NCBI RefSeq assembly: GCF_002090095.1
Contig: NZ_BBRJ01000002.1
Location: 124,001 to 188,000, forward strand
Origin: Demequina sp. NBRC 110053
GTDB taxonomy: Bacteria; Actinomycetota; Actinomycetes; Actinomycetales; Demequinaceae
DNA: 64,000 nt
Reading direction: 5' to 3'
How positions within the stretch are numbered: the first letter of the stretch is position 1; every line of letters begins with the position of its first letter. This document shows, piece by piece, positions 17,004 to 24,839 of this stretch. The position numbers were made by a program, and so were the translations under genes. The notes below the pieces were generated by a model that saw only the letters and a list, made by a program, of their open reading frames with translations, ran no database searches and had not been told where the DNA came from.

Positions 17004-18443
17004 ATGACCTCATTGAACGCCACAAGCGAGACCGTCTCGACCCTCGACGCCGACGCCCTGATCCTGGGCTTCGACGGCGATGTCGCCTCCCACCCCCAGC
17101 TTCCAGACGAGGTGCGCACGGCCGTCGCCCAGACCGCCGCCGCGCTCGAGCCCTCCGCGAAGGTCGGTGCCACGACCATCCTGCCAGGCACCGGCGTGAC
17201 CGCCACGCGCATCGTGCTGGTGGGCCTGGGCGACGCGAGCGAGGGCGACCTGCGCTTCGCCGCCGGCGCCGCCGCTCGGAGCTGCGGCAAGAAGCCGTCG
17301 ACCGTGGTGGTCGCCATCCCCGCGGACTCCGACGCGAAGGCCTCGGCCATCGCGGAAGGCGCGCTGCTGGGCGCCTACACGTTCACCGACTACAAGTCCT
17401 CCGAGGACGACGCCGAGCCTCACGCGACGGCCTGGCACATCGCCGGCGCCTCTGACGCGGCGATCGAGCGCGCCCAGATCATCGCTGCCGCCGTGGCCTC
17501 GACCCGCGACCTCACCAACACCTCGCCGCTGGACCTGTACCCAGCGTCCTTCGCGGAGATCGCACACGAGTACGCGGGACAGCTGGGCGTCGAGGCGCTC
17601 ACGTGGGAGCCGCAGCAGCTCGCCGAGCAGGGGTTCGGCGGCATCCTCGCGGTCGGCATGGGCTCGTCTCGCCTGCCGCGTCTGGTGCGCCTGTCCTGGA
17701 AGCCTGAGGACGCGACCGGGTCGGTCGCGCTCGTGGGCAAGGGCATCACGTTCGACACCGGCGGCATCTCGCTCAAGCCGCCCAAGTCGATGGAGACCAT
17801 GAAGTCCGACATGACTGGCGCGGCCGCCGTCATGAACATCGTGTTCGCCGCGGCACGCGCCAAGCTGCCGATCGCCGTGACCGGCTGGCTGTGCCTCGCG
17901 GAGAACATGCCGTCGGGCACCGCGCAGCGTCCGTCTGACGTGATCCGCCATTACGGCGGCAAAACGGTCGAGGTGCTCAACACCGACGCCGAGGGCCGCC
18001 TGGTCATGGCCGACGGACTCGCGCGCGCGATCGAGGAGGAGCCTGACGTGGTCCTCGACATCGCGACGCTCACCGGCGCCCAGGGCGTCGCGCTCGGCAC
18101 CCGCACCTCCGCCGTCATGGGCGACGACGCGATCCGTGCCGAGGTCGTGGAGGCCGCCGGCGAGGTCGACGAGGCCTTCTGGCCCATGCCGCTGCCCGCG
18201 CACCTGCGCGAGGAGCTCGAGTCGAAGATCGCGGACCTGCAGAACATCGCCGGTCCCGCAGGCGGCATGCTCTCCGCCGGCCTGTTCCTCAAGGAGTTCG
18301 TGGGCGACACCCCGTGGGCCCACCTCGACATCGCCCGCCCGGCGTACAACGAGGGCAAGCCGTACGGCTTCACGCCCGCAGGCGGCACGGGCGCCTCCGT
18401 GCGCACCATGTTCCGCTTCCTCGAGAAGCGCGCCGGACTCTAG
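17004..18443 (+). CDS. pepA: Leucyl aminopeptidase (M17)
   Basis: A 479-residue cytosolic dizinc aminopeptidase. The C-terminal catalytic domain carries the M17 residues: K246 and D251 in GKGITFDTGG, D269, and D328 and E330 in the signature NTDAEGRL (326-333), with R332 as the bicarbonate-site arginine. The N-terminal domain (about 1-160) is the usual macro-like fold. It removes N-terminal residues from peptides. The orthologue (pepB, Rv2213) sits at the same relative place before the acyltransferase gene in M. tuberculosis. The start is set by the -10 box 6 nt upstream. Confidence 0.95.
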   Translation: MTSLNATSETVSTLDADALILGFDGDVASHPQLPDEVRTAVAQTAAALEPSAKVGATTILPGTGVTATRIVLVGLGDASEGDLRFAAGAAARSCGKKPSTVVVAIPADSDAKASAIAEGALLGAYTFTDYKSSEDDAEPHATAWHIAGASDAAIERAQIIAAAVASTRDLTNTSPLDLYPASFAEIAHEYAGQLGVEALTWEPQQLAEQGFGGILAVGMGSSRLPRLVRLSWKPEDATGSVALVGKGITFDTGGISLKPPKSMETMKSDMTGAAAVMNIVFAAARAKLPIAVTGWLCLAENMPSGTAQRPSDVIRHYGGKTVEVLNTDAEGRLVMADGLARAIEEEPDVVLDIATLTGAQGVALGTRTSAVMGDDAIRAEVVEAAGEVDEAFWPMPLPAHLREELESKIADLQNIAGPAGGMLSAGLFLKEFVGDTPWAHLDIARPAYNEGKPYGFTPAGGTGASVRTMFRFLEKRAGL

Positions 18444-18455
18444 CCCGCTGGCACC

Positions 18456-18489
18456 GAACGCCCGGCTCCCCGATGGGAGCCGGGCGTTC
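18456..18489 (+). terminator. Perfect 15-bp hairpin terminator after pepA
   Basis: Arms GAACGCCCGGCTCCC / GGGAGCCGGGCGTTC around the tetraloop CGAT, 12 nt after the pepA stop. Confidence 0.85.
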
Positions 18490-18801
18490 GCGCGTTCCCA
18501 GCCACCGCATCGGCCGTCCGTTCCCGCGCCCGCCACGACAGTTCCGAACATCTCCGTTCCCACACGCCGAGCGGTCAGCGCCGACGCGGGGGCAAGCGCC
18601 GCGCGTCGCGCCGACGGTGTTCGACAGTGTCGAGCGGGCGCACCGGTCACCACACACCTGGGACGCCCGTGAATGGTGCGACGCGTGGGGCGTCACTCGC
18701 GTCTCGCGCACGTCTCCCGTCACAGCCGTGTGTTGCGCGGCACGGACCGAGGGCATGCCCGGAGCGCGTGGGCAACGGCGGAGGGCCGATGCGCGGGCTG
18801 A
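18490..18801. other. Non-coding gap between pepA terminator and the 18802 gene
   Basis: About 310 bases without a convincing gene. It contains four GTTCC repeats (near 18494, 18520, 18541 and 18556), a GTGTTCGA...GTGTCGA imperfect direct repeat near 18618-18634, and one GGCCGATGCGC copy at 18784-18794. Possible reading frames here have no start signal and no recognisable composition. The gap separates the 3' ends of two convergent genes. Confidence 0.5.
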
Positions 18802-19137
18802 CTACGACCTCTTGCGCTGCTTCTCGTTCCACTCCCGCATGCGGGACGGGTACCCGGAGAGGTTCACGTCGAACACCGGGACGCCGAGCTGCTTGGCGAC
18901 CTTGCGGGCCGTCGCGGTGTCGGGCACGCGACGCCGCGTCCACTCCCCCGTGTCAGCGACGATCACCATCGTCGTCTGGGTCACGCGCGTGGGCGGCTCG
19001 ATGAACGCCTCGCAGCCCTGGTGCCCGGCGACGAACTCCTTGAGGTGGGCGATGGTCTCCGACCGGGCCTCCTTGGACCCCGCGCCGGAGGACGGCTCGG
19101 CACCCTTCGAGCCGAACATCCGCGATAGAAAGCTCAT
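18802..19137 (-). CDS. Small conserved actinobacterial protein, unknown function
   Basis: A 111-residue soluble protein beginning MSFLSRMFGSK. It has a mixed alpha/beta pattern (TTMVIVADTGEWTRRRVPD, then ARKVAKQLGVPVFDVNLSGYP) and a basic C-terminus. The strand-helix-strand layout and the single Cys (in GCEAF) do not point to a known enzyme. Homologues beside lpd genes are known to me in related actinobacteria, without a function. A -10 box TACCCT 6 nt before ATG 19137 supports this start over an upstream in-frame one. Confidence 0.7.
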   Translation of the reverse strand: MSFLSRMFGSKGAEPSSGAGSKEARSETIAHLKEFVAGHQGCEAFIEPPTRVTQTTMVIVADTGEWTRRRVPDTATARKVAKQLGVPVFDVNLSGYPSRMREWNEKQRKRS

Positions 19138-19143
19138 GGCCCC

Positions 19144-19149
19144 AGGGTA
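19144..19149 (-). promoter_or_regulatory. -10 box for a probable leaderless mRNA (18802 gene)
   Basis: TACCCT on the minus strand, 6 nt (GGGGCC) before ATG 19137. Confidence 0.5.
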
Positions 19150-19227
19150 GTCACGCCTTGCGGTTCGCGTCACCGCTGACAGGTGGCAAGATGGGAAGCA
19201 CCGACTTCCTCACAAGGAGACCACACA

Positions 19228-20613
19228 GTGACCGAGTCCACCCCTCGCTCGTTTGACCTGCTCATTCTTGGTGGAGGCTCCGGCGGTTACGCCGCCGCGC
19301 TCCGCGCCGCACAGCTCGGCCTCACGGTGGGCCTGGTCGAGGAGTCGAAGGTGGGCGGCACCTGCCTGCACAACGGCTGCATCCCGACGAAGGCGCTGCT
19401 GCACGCCGCCGAGCTCGCCGACAACGCTCGCGAGGGCTCCAAGTTCGGCGTGAACTCGACGCTCGAGTCGATCGACATGACCGTGGTCAATCAGTACAAG
19501 CAGGGCGTCATCGACCGCCTCTACAAGGGGCTGCAGGGCCTCGTGAAGTCGCGCAAGGTGGTGGTGATCGAGGGCCACGGCACGCTCGTGGGCCCCGACG
19601 CCGTCGAGGTGCGCGGCGAGCGCTACACGGGGAAGAACGTCGTTCTCGCCACCGGCTCCTACGCCCGCTCGCTGCCAGGTCTTGAGATCGGCGGCCGCGT
19701 GATGACCTCGGACCAGGCGCTCGCGATGGACGAGGTGCCCTCCTCTGCGATCGTGCTGGGCGGCGGCGTGATCGGCGTCGAGTTCGCCTCCGTGTGGAAG
19801 TCCTTCGGCGCGGACGTGACCGTGGTCGAGGCGCTGCCGCACCTGGTACCCAACGAGGACGAGGTCCTCTCGAAGGGCCTCGAGCGAGCCTTCCGCAAGC
19901 GCAAGATCGACTTCAAGGTGGGCGTGAAGTTCCAGGGCGTCGAGCAGACCGACTCCGGCGTCAAGGTGTCGCTCGAGGACGGCACCGTCCTGGAGGCGGA
20001 CCTGCTGCTGGTCGCCGTCGGTCGCGGCCCCCGCACCTCGGGGCTCGGCTACGAGGAGCAGGGCGTGCGCATGGAGCGCGGATTCGTGCTCACCGACGAC
20101 AAGCTCCACACCGGCGTCGCCAACATCTACGCGGTGGGCGACATCGTGCCCGGCCTGCAGCTCGCTCACCGCGGGTTCCAGCAGGGCATCTTCGTCGCCG
20201 AGACGATCGCAGGTCTGTCGCCCCAGCCGATCGTCGAGGCCAACATCCCTCGCGTCACGTACTGCGACCCCGAGGTCGCGTCCGTGGGCGTCACCGAGGC
20301 GAAGGCGAAGGAGATCCACGGCGACGATGCGGTGGAGACCCTCGAGTACAACCTGGGCGGCAACGGCAAGAGCCAGATCCTCGCCACCCAGGGATTCATC
20401 AAGCTGGTGCGGGTCAAGGACGGACCCGTGGTCGGCGTCCACATGCTGGGAGCTCGCGTTGGCGAGCAGATCGGCGAAGCACAGCTCATCGTCAACTGGG
20501 AGGCGCACCCGGAGGACGTGGCCCCGCTGGTCCACGCCCACCCCACCCAGAACGAGGCCATGGGCGAGGCCCACCTGGCCCTCGCCGGCAAGCCGCTTCA
20601 CGCCCACGACTGA
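19228..20613 (+). CDS. lpdA: Dihydrolipoyl dehydrogenase (E3)
   Basis: A 461-residue FAD disulfide oxidoreductase that reoxidises dihydrolipoyl groups of 2-oxoacid dehydrogenases with NAD+. FAD-binding GGGSGG is at 15-20, and the redox pair is C46/C51 in [12 protein letters not shown]-binding GGGVIGVE follows in the middle, and the C-terminal active-site [12 protein letters not shown] gives the His-Glu pair of the partner subunit. The GTG start at 19228 has AAGGAG at 19214-19219; the longer upstream frame has no signal. It is followed after 20 nt by the E2 gene, so the two are probably co-transcribed. Confidence 0.96.
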   Translation: MTESTPRSFDLLILGGGSGGYAAALRAAQLGLTVGLVEESKVGGTCLHNGCIPTKALLHAAELADNAREGSKFGVNSTLESIDMTVVNQYKQGVIDRLYKGLQGLVKSRKVVVIEGHGTLVGPDAVEVRGERYTGKNVVLATGSYARSLPGLEIGGRVMTSDQALAMDEVPSSAIVLGGGVIGVEFASVWKSFGADVTVVEALPHLVPNEDEVLSKGLERAFRKRKIDFKVGVKFQGVEQTDSGVKVSLEDGTVLEADLLLVAVGRGPRTSGLGYEEQGVRMERGFVLTDDKLHTGVANIYAVGDIVPGLQLAHRGFQQGIFVAETIAGLSPQPIVEANIPRVTYCDPEVASVGVTEAKAKEIHGDDAVETLEYNLGGNGKSQILATQGFIKLVRVKDGPVVGVHMLGARVGEQIGEAQLIVNWEAHPEDVAPLVHAHPTQNEAMGEAHLALAGKPLHAHD

Positions 20614-20633
20614 TATCGGAGACAATCCTCATC

Positions 20634-22541
20634 ATGAGCAACGACGTCACACTCCCGGCCCTGGGCGAATCCGTCACCGAAGGCACCGTCACCCGCTGGC
20701 TGAAGTCCGTGGGCGACACGGTCGAGGTCGACGAGCCTCTGCTCGAGGTCTCGACCGACAAGGTCGACACCGAGATCCCCTCGCCGTTCGCCGGCACCCT
20801 CACCGAGATTCTGGTCCAGGAGGACGAGGAGGCCGAGGTCGGAGCCGTCCTCGCTCGCATCGGCGACGAGGGCGAGTCGGGCGGCGAGCCGTCCGCACGC
20901 GCGGAGGCGTCGGCTCCTGCGGAGGCGTCGGCTCCCGCCGAGCCGTCGGCCGCCGCGTCGGCTCCCGCTGAGCCGTCGGCTGCCGCGTCCGCGCCTGCCG
21001 AGACCTCCGCGCCCGCGCAGGAGGCGGCGAGCCCCGCCGCGCCAGCGGAGCAGTCGGCGCCTGCAGAGGCATCCGCCCCGGCGCAGTCCTCTGCGGCAGC
21101 GTCGGCCGGCGGCGGGCAGGACGTGACGCTGCCCGCTCTGGGCGAGTCCGTGACCGAAGGCACCGTCACCCGCTGGCTGAAGTCCGTGGGCGACACGGTC
21201 GAGGCCGACGAGCCCCTGCTCGAGGTCTCGACCGACAAGGTCGACACCGAGATCCCCTCGCCGTTCGCCGGCACCCTCACCGAGATCCTGGTCCAGGAGG
21301 ACGAGGAGGCCGAGGTCGGAGCCGTCCTCGCTCGCATTGGCGAAGCGGGCGCCGCACCCGCGCAGGCGTCCGCGCCCGCAGAGCCGTCGGCCGCTGCCGA
21401 GCCCTCCGCCGCTGCAGCTGCTCCCGCCGAGGCCTCTGCGCCGGCGCCGCAGGCGACGGCATCCGCGCCCGCGCAGGCAGAGCCTGCGACCTCCCCCGCC
21501 GCCGAGGCTGCCGCACCCGCATCGCAGGAGTCGGCGGCAGCTGCGGCTCCCGCCGCCACATCGGCCCCGGCTGCGGCCCCCACGTCCGGCGAGGCCGCCG
21601 CGGAGCCGTCGACAGGATCGGGCTACGTGACGCCGATCGTTCGCAAGCTCGCTCGTGAGCGCGGCGTCGACCTGGCGAGCGTGACGGGCACGGGTGTGGG
21701 CGGGCGAATTCGCAAGGAGGATGTGCTGAGCGCTGCCGAGGCTCCCGCGACGAGCTCCGCTCCTGCGCAGCCGTCCGCCAGCGCTCCCGATCGCGCCCCG
21801 GAGCCCCAGGTCTCAGAGCTGCGCGGCCAGACCATCAAGATGTCCCGCATCCGCAAGGTCACCGCAGACAAGATGATGAGCTCGTTGCACGGCATGGCGC
21901 AGCTCACGTCGGTCATCGAGGTCGACTGCTCGAAGATCTGGGCGCTGCGCGCGAAGTCGAAGGACGCCTTCCTCGACAAGCACGGCGTCAAGCTGTCCTT
22001 CCTGCCGTTCTTCACCAAGGCCGTGGCCGAGGCGCTCATGGAGCACGCCAATGTCAACGCCTCGGTGAGCGAGGACGGCAAGTCGATCGTCTACCACCCC
22101 TCGGTCAACCTCGGGCTCGCGGTCGATACTGAGAAGGGCCTGATGCTCCCGACGCTCCGCGATGCGGACTCGTTGACGCTCGCCCAGCACGCCCAGGGCA
22201 TCGCGGACCTCGCGGACAAGGCTCGCAATGGCGGGCTGAAGGCAGACGAGATCTCGGGCGGGACCTTCTCCGTGACCAACACGGGGTCCGTCGGCACGAT
22301 CTTCGACACCCCGGTGGTGCCGGAGCCGCAGGCGGGCATCCTGGCGACCTGTGCGATCGTGAAGCGTCCCGTCGTGGTCAAGGGCCCCGACGGTGACGAC
22401 GTGATCGCCGTCCGGCCCATGTGCTACCTGCCGCTCAGCTACGACCACCGCCTGGTCGACGGCGCGGACGCGGCCCGCTTCCTGCAGACCGTGAGGAAGC
22501 GCATCGAGGCCGGAGCCTTCGAGGCGGACCTGGACCTGTAG
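20634..22541 (+). CDS. sucB: Dihydrolipoamide acyltransferase (E2) with two lipoyl domains
   Basis: A 635-residue E2 core of a 2-oxoacid dehydrogenase complex. Domains in order: lipoyl 1 (about 3-78, lipoyl K43 in [10 protein letters not shown]), Ala/Pro/Ser-rich linker, lipoyl 2 (about 163-240, K202), a second long linker, the E1/E3-binding domain (about 331-367), and the catalytic domain (about 400-635) ending with H605 and D609 in DHRLVDGAD. Actinobacteria commonly share one such E2 between pyruvate and 2-oxoglutarate dehydrogenase, so the symbol sucB rather than aceF or dlaT is a convention. ATG 20634 is preceded by GGAGA. The two lipoyl modules are almost identical in DNA. Confidence 0.93.
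   Translation: MSNDVTLPALGESVTEGTVTRWLKSVGDTVEVDEPLLEVSTDKVDTEIPSPFAGTLTEILVQEDEEAEVGAVLARIGDEGESGGEPSARAEASAPAEASAPAEPSAAASAPAEPSAAASAPAETSAPAQEAASPAAPAEQSAPAEASAPAQSSAAASAGGGQDVTLPALGESVTEGTVTRWLKSVGDTVEADEPLLEVSTDKVDTEIPSPFAGTLTEILVQEDEEAEVGAVLARIGEAGAAPAQASAPAEPSAAAEPSAAAAAPAEASAPAPQATASAPAQAEPATSPAAEAAAPASQESAAAAAPAATSAPAAAPTSGEAAAEPSTGSGYVTPIVRKLARERGVDLASVTGTGVGGRIRKEDVLSAAEAPATSSAPAQPSASAPDRAPEPQVSELRGQTIKMSRIRKVTADKMMSSLHGMAQLTSVIEVDCSKIWALRAKSKDAFLDKHGVKLSFLPFFTKAVAEALMEHANVNASVSEDGKSIVYHPSVNLGLAVDTEKGLMLPTLRDADSLTLAQHAQGIADLADKARNGGLKADEISGGTFSVTNTGSVGTIFDTPVVPEPQAGILATCAIVKRPVVVKGPDGDDVIAVRPMCYLPLSYDHRLVDGADAARFLQTVRKRIEAGAFEADLDL
20643..20866 (+). repeat. Direct repeat, copy 1 (lipoyl domain 1 of E2)
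   Basis: A 224-bp segment about 95% identical to 21120-21343. I count about 11 differences, mostly silent and clustered in the first 36 bases; only one changes an amino acid (Val to Ala). Confidence 0.9.
21120..21343 (+). repeat. Direct repeat, copy 2 (lipoyl domain 2 of E2)
   Basis: Second copy of the lipoyl-domain repeat, 477 bp downstream of copy 1 in the same reading frame. An Ala/Pro/Ser linker separates the copies. Confidence 0.9.
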
Positions 22542-22550
22542 GGCGCTGCG

Positions 22551-23441
22551 ATGCGCGTCGTGGTCGCCGGCTCGTCCGGCCTCATCGGCACGGCTCTCAA
22601 GGAGTCGCTGACGGCCGACGGCCACGACGTGATCGCGTTGGTGCGCCGCGAAGCGCGCGGGGCCGACGAGTCCGCCTGGGATCCCCGCGGCGGCGCCGTC
22701 GATCACGAGCTCCTCGCGTCCGCGGACGTGGTGGTCAACCTGGCCGGCGCATCGATCGGCGACAAGCGCCTCACGGACTCGTATGCGGAGGTGGTGCTGC
22801 AGTCTCGCCTCGACGCGACGGGCACCCTGGCACGCGCGCTCGCCGCCGTGGAGTTCACAGGCCTGCTGCTGCAGGGCTCGGCCATGGGCTACTACGGCGA
22901 CCGCGGCGAGGACAGCCTGACAGAGCGCTCCGGCGCGGGCACCACGCTGCTGGCGTCCATCGTGTCCCAGTGGGAGGCGGCCGCTCAGCCCGCACTCGAC
23001 GCCGGTGTGCGCACCGTCTTCGCCCGCACCGGCCTGGTGCTGGCCCCGCATGGGGGGTTCGCGGAGCGGCTGCTGCCGCTTGTCAGGCGGGGCCTGCTGC
23101 GCTCGCTCGGCAAGGGCGACGCGTGGCACGCGTGGATCACGCTGCACGACCATATTCGAGCCCTGCGGTTCCTCGTCGACAGCGACCACGTGGGCGCGGT
23201 CAACGTGATCGCTCCAGCCTCGGTCCGCGACGCCCACCTGATCCGGGCCATGTCCGAAGCCGCGGGACGCTCCCCTGGCCTGCCAGCCCCTGCATGGGCC
23301 CTGCGGCTGGCGATCGGCCCCGCGGTGGAGGACCTGCTCTCGAGCCAGAAGGCGACGCCGGGGGTGCTGGCGCGCCTCGGTTTCGCGTGGGATCACCCGT
23401 ACATCGACGCCGCAGCCCGCTGGGTGATCGGAGCTCGCTGA
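22551..23441 (+). CDS. TIGR01777 family NAD-dependent epimerase/dehydratase-like protein
   Basis: A 296-residue extended-SDR protein. The Rossmann motif is GSSGLIG (8-14), the family segment is NLAGASIGDKRLTD, and the catalytic-like part is QGSAMGYYGDRGE. The C-terminal DUF1731-like part includes AWALRLAIG and VLARLGFAWDHPYID. The reaction is unknown; relatives include YfcH and Rv2216. It begins 9 nt after the E2 stop and is probably in the same operon, a neighbourhood conserved with mycobacteria (dlaT-Rv2216-lipB). It converges on the kinase-like gene, 12 nt apart. Confidence 0.88.
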   Translation: MRVVVAGSSGLIGTALKESLTADGHDVIALVRREARGADESAWDPRGGAVDHELLASADVVVNLAGASIGDKRLTDSYAEVVLQSRLDATGTLARALAAVEFTGLLLQGSAMGYYGDRGEDSLTERSGAGTTLLASIVSQWEAAAQPALDAGVRTVFARTGLVLAPHGGFAERLLPLVRRGLLRSLGKGDAWHAWITLHDHIRALRFLVDSDHVGAVNVIAPASVRDAHLIRAMSEAAGRSPGLPAPAWALRLAIGPAVEDLLSSQKATPGVLARLGFAWDHPYIDAAARWVIGAR

Positions 23442-23453
23442 GAGCCCGGGCGC

Positions 23454-24791
23454 TCACGGCTCGCGCACCGCCTCCACCGTCCACCGTCCGTCCCATCGCA
23501 GGTGCAGGACGACGGACTCCACCGACGCCGCGACATCGGTCGTGCGTCCCGCCTCGATCACCCGGTGGGCGCCCAGGCTGTACGTCAGCGAGACCGTGGC
23601 TGCGCGCGCGGTGGTGTCCACCACCTCGACGCGCTCGATACGCGCCGCGAGCCCGGTATAGGTGAGCTCTCCCGCGTCGAGCGCGACGGCGATCCTCTCG
23701 ATGCTCTCCGACAGTTCACGGGAGTCGGGCTGCGCTGCGGCAAGCCTCCGCAACTGCTCGCCGTCTCCGTCGCGCAGCGCACCCATACGTGCGAGCGTCA
23801 ACGCGACAGCGGCACGCCCGGGATGCTCTCTGTCCGCGATGGCCGCCTCCGGCAATCCGGCGCGCGCGCCCATCGCGCGGGACCCACCGTGGCCGTCTGG
23901 CGCGGATGCCTGAGCCACGAGCTGCGCCGGAGCTGCGACCGTCGGAGGCTCACTGGTCGGGGCTGCGGCGACGGCGGCCGAGGACTGGGGAAGCACCGCG
24001 TCGACGGCCCAGGGCACGCCGACGACGATGGTTGCCGCCGCTGTGGCGACGGCGCCGGCCGCGAGAGCTCGCTCGGCAGTCCGACGCGCGCGCCACCACC
24101 GCCCGGCGGCGATGCGTTCGGTGCGGGGCGCGGCACGCGCACGCGCCGCCGCGATCACGTCCGCGCTGGACGGCACGCTCACGCGCGCAGGGGCGGCCAG
24201 GCCATCGAGCGCCCTGACGGCTACGTGGATGTCCGGGCGCTGGCGAGGGTCGGAGACGAGCAGCGGCGCCGTCCACGCCTCGACGATGGCACGGTCGGCA
24301 TCGCCGACGGCCCATCGCAGCAGCGCACCGAACGAGTACACGTCGCCAGGGAGGGTCGCTCCCCCGACGCGCTCAGGCGCTCGAAACCCCGGCGTCCCGC
24401 TCTCGTCCTCGACGCATCCGGCGATGGTGTCGAGGAGCACCACGTATTCGGGACCGATGGCGACATTGGCCGGCGCGAGGTCACCATGCGCGAGCCCGGC
24501 CTCGTGCATCCGCGCGAGCCCCTCGCCCACGCCTCGGGCGAGCCACGCGCACTCGCCCACGGACAGCGGTGGACGCCGCATCGCCAGCTCCGCGAGATCG
24601 GGACCGTCGACCGCCGGCACGTTCACGAGCACCCTGCCGTGCGCATCGGCCCTCACGGATACCGGAGCGAGCACGCAGGCTGAGCGGATCGAGGCGAGGA
24701 CGCGTGATCGCGCCCGCACCCGCTCGAGGAGGTCCGTGCCCTCGCCGACGGTGCGCGTCAGCGCGGGCCGTGCGCGGGAGTCGTCGTCCAT
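23454..24791 (-). CDS. Membrane-anchored protein-kinase-like protein, probable pseudokinase
   Basis: A 445-residue protein. Residues about 60-195 carry a kinase C-lobe: catalytic loop HGDLAPAN (102-109, D104, N109), D121 in LLDTIAG instead of DFG, GFRAPE (135-140) and DVYSFGALL (150-158). The N-lobe is very short: no glycine-rich loop and no clear ATP-binding Lys, so it may not be active. A membrane helix lies at about 243-266, and the rest (about 270-445) is extracytoplasmic, alpha-rich with a beta-rich end. It lies 48 nt downstream of the MMPL transporter gene on the same strand, so it may sense or control that transporter. Confidence 0.7.
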   Translation of the reverse strand: MDDDSRARPALTRTVGEGTDLLERVRARSRVLASIRSACVLAPVSVRADAHGRVLVNVPAVDGPDLAELAMRRPPLSVGECAWLARGVGEGLARMHEAGLAHGDLAPANVAIGPEYVVLLDTIAGCVEDESGTPGFRAPERVGGATLPGDVYSFGALLRWAVGDADRAIVEAWTAPLLVSDPRQRPDIHVAVRALDGLAAPARVSVPSSADVIAAARARAAPRTERIAAGRWWRARRTAERALAAGAVATAAATIVVGVPWAVDAVLPQSSAAVAAAPTSEPPTVAAPAQLVAQASAPDGHGGSRAMGARAGLPEAAIADREHPGRAAVALTLARMGALRDGDGEQLRRLAAAQPDSRELSESIERIAVALDAGELTYTGLAARIERVEVVDTTARAATVSLTYSLGAHRVIEAGRTTDVAASVESVVLHLRWDGRWTVEAVREP

Positions 24792-24839
24792 GGGTCCACC
24801 GTGCCCGCCGCGCGGGCCCGGTGGACGTTTTCCACAGAC

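Noticed and set aside
18612-18640. GTGTTCGA-like repeats as a LexA/SOS box
   Set aside because: The spacing and inverted symmetry of the actinobacterial SOS box (TCGAAC-n4-GTTCGA) are absent, and there is no gene start to control.
19794-20633. N-terminal extension of the E2 protein into lpd
   Set aside because: It is a shifted frame of lpd rich in Arg and Gly; the first lipoyl domain begins right after ATG 20634.
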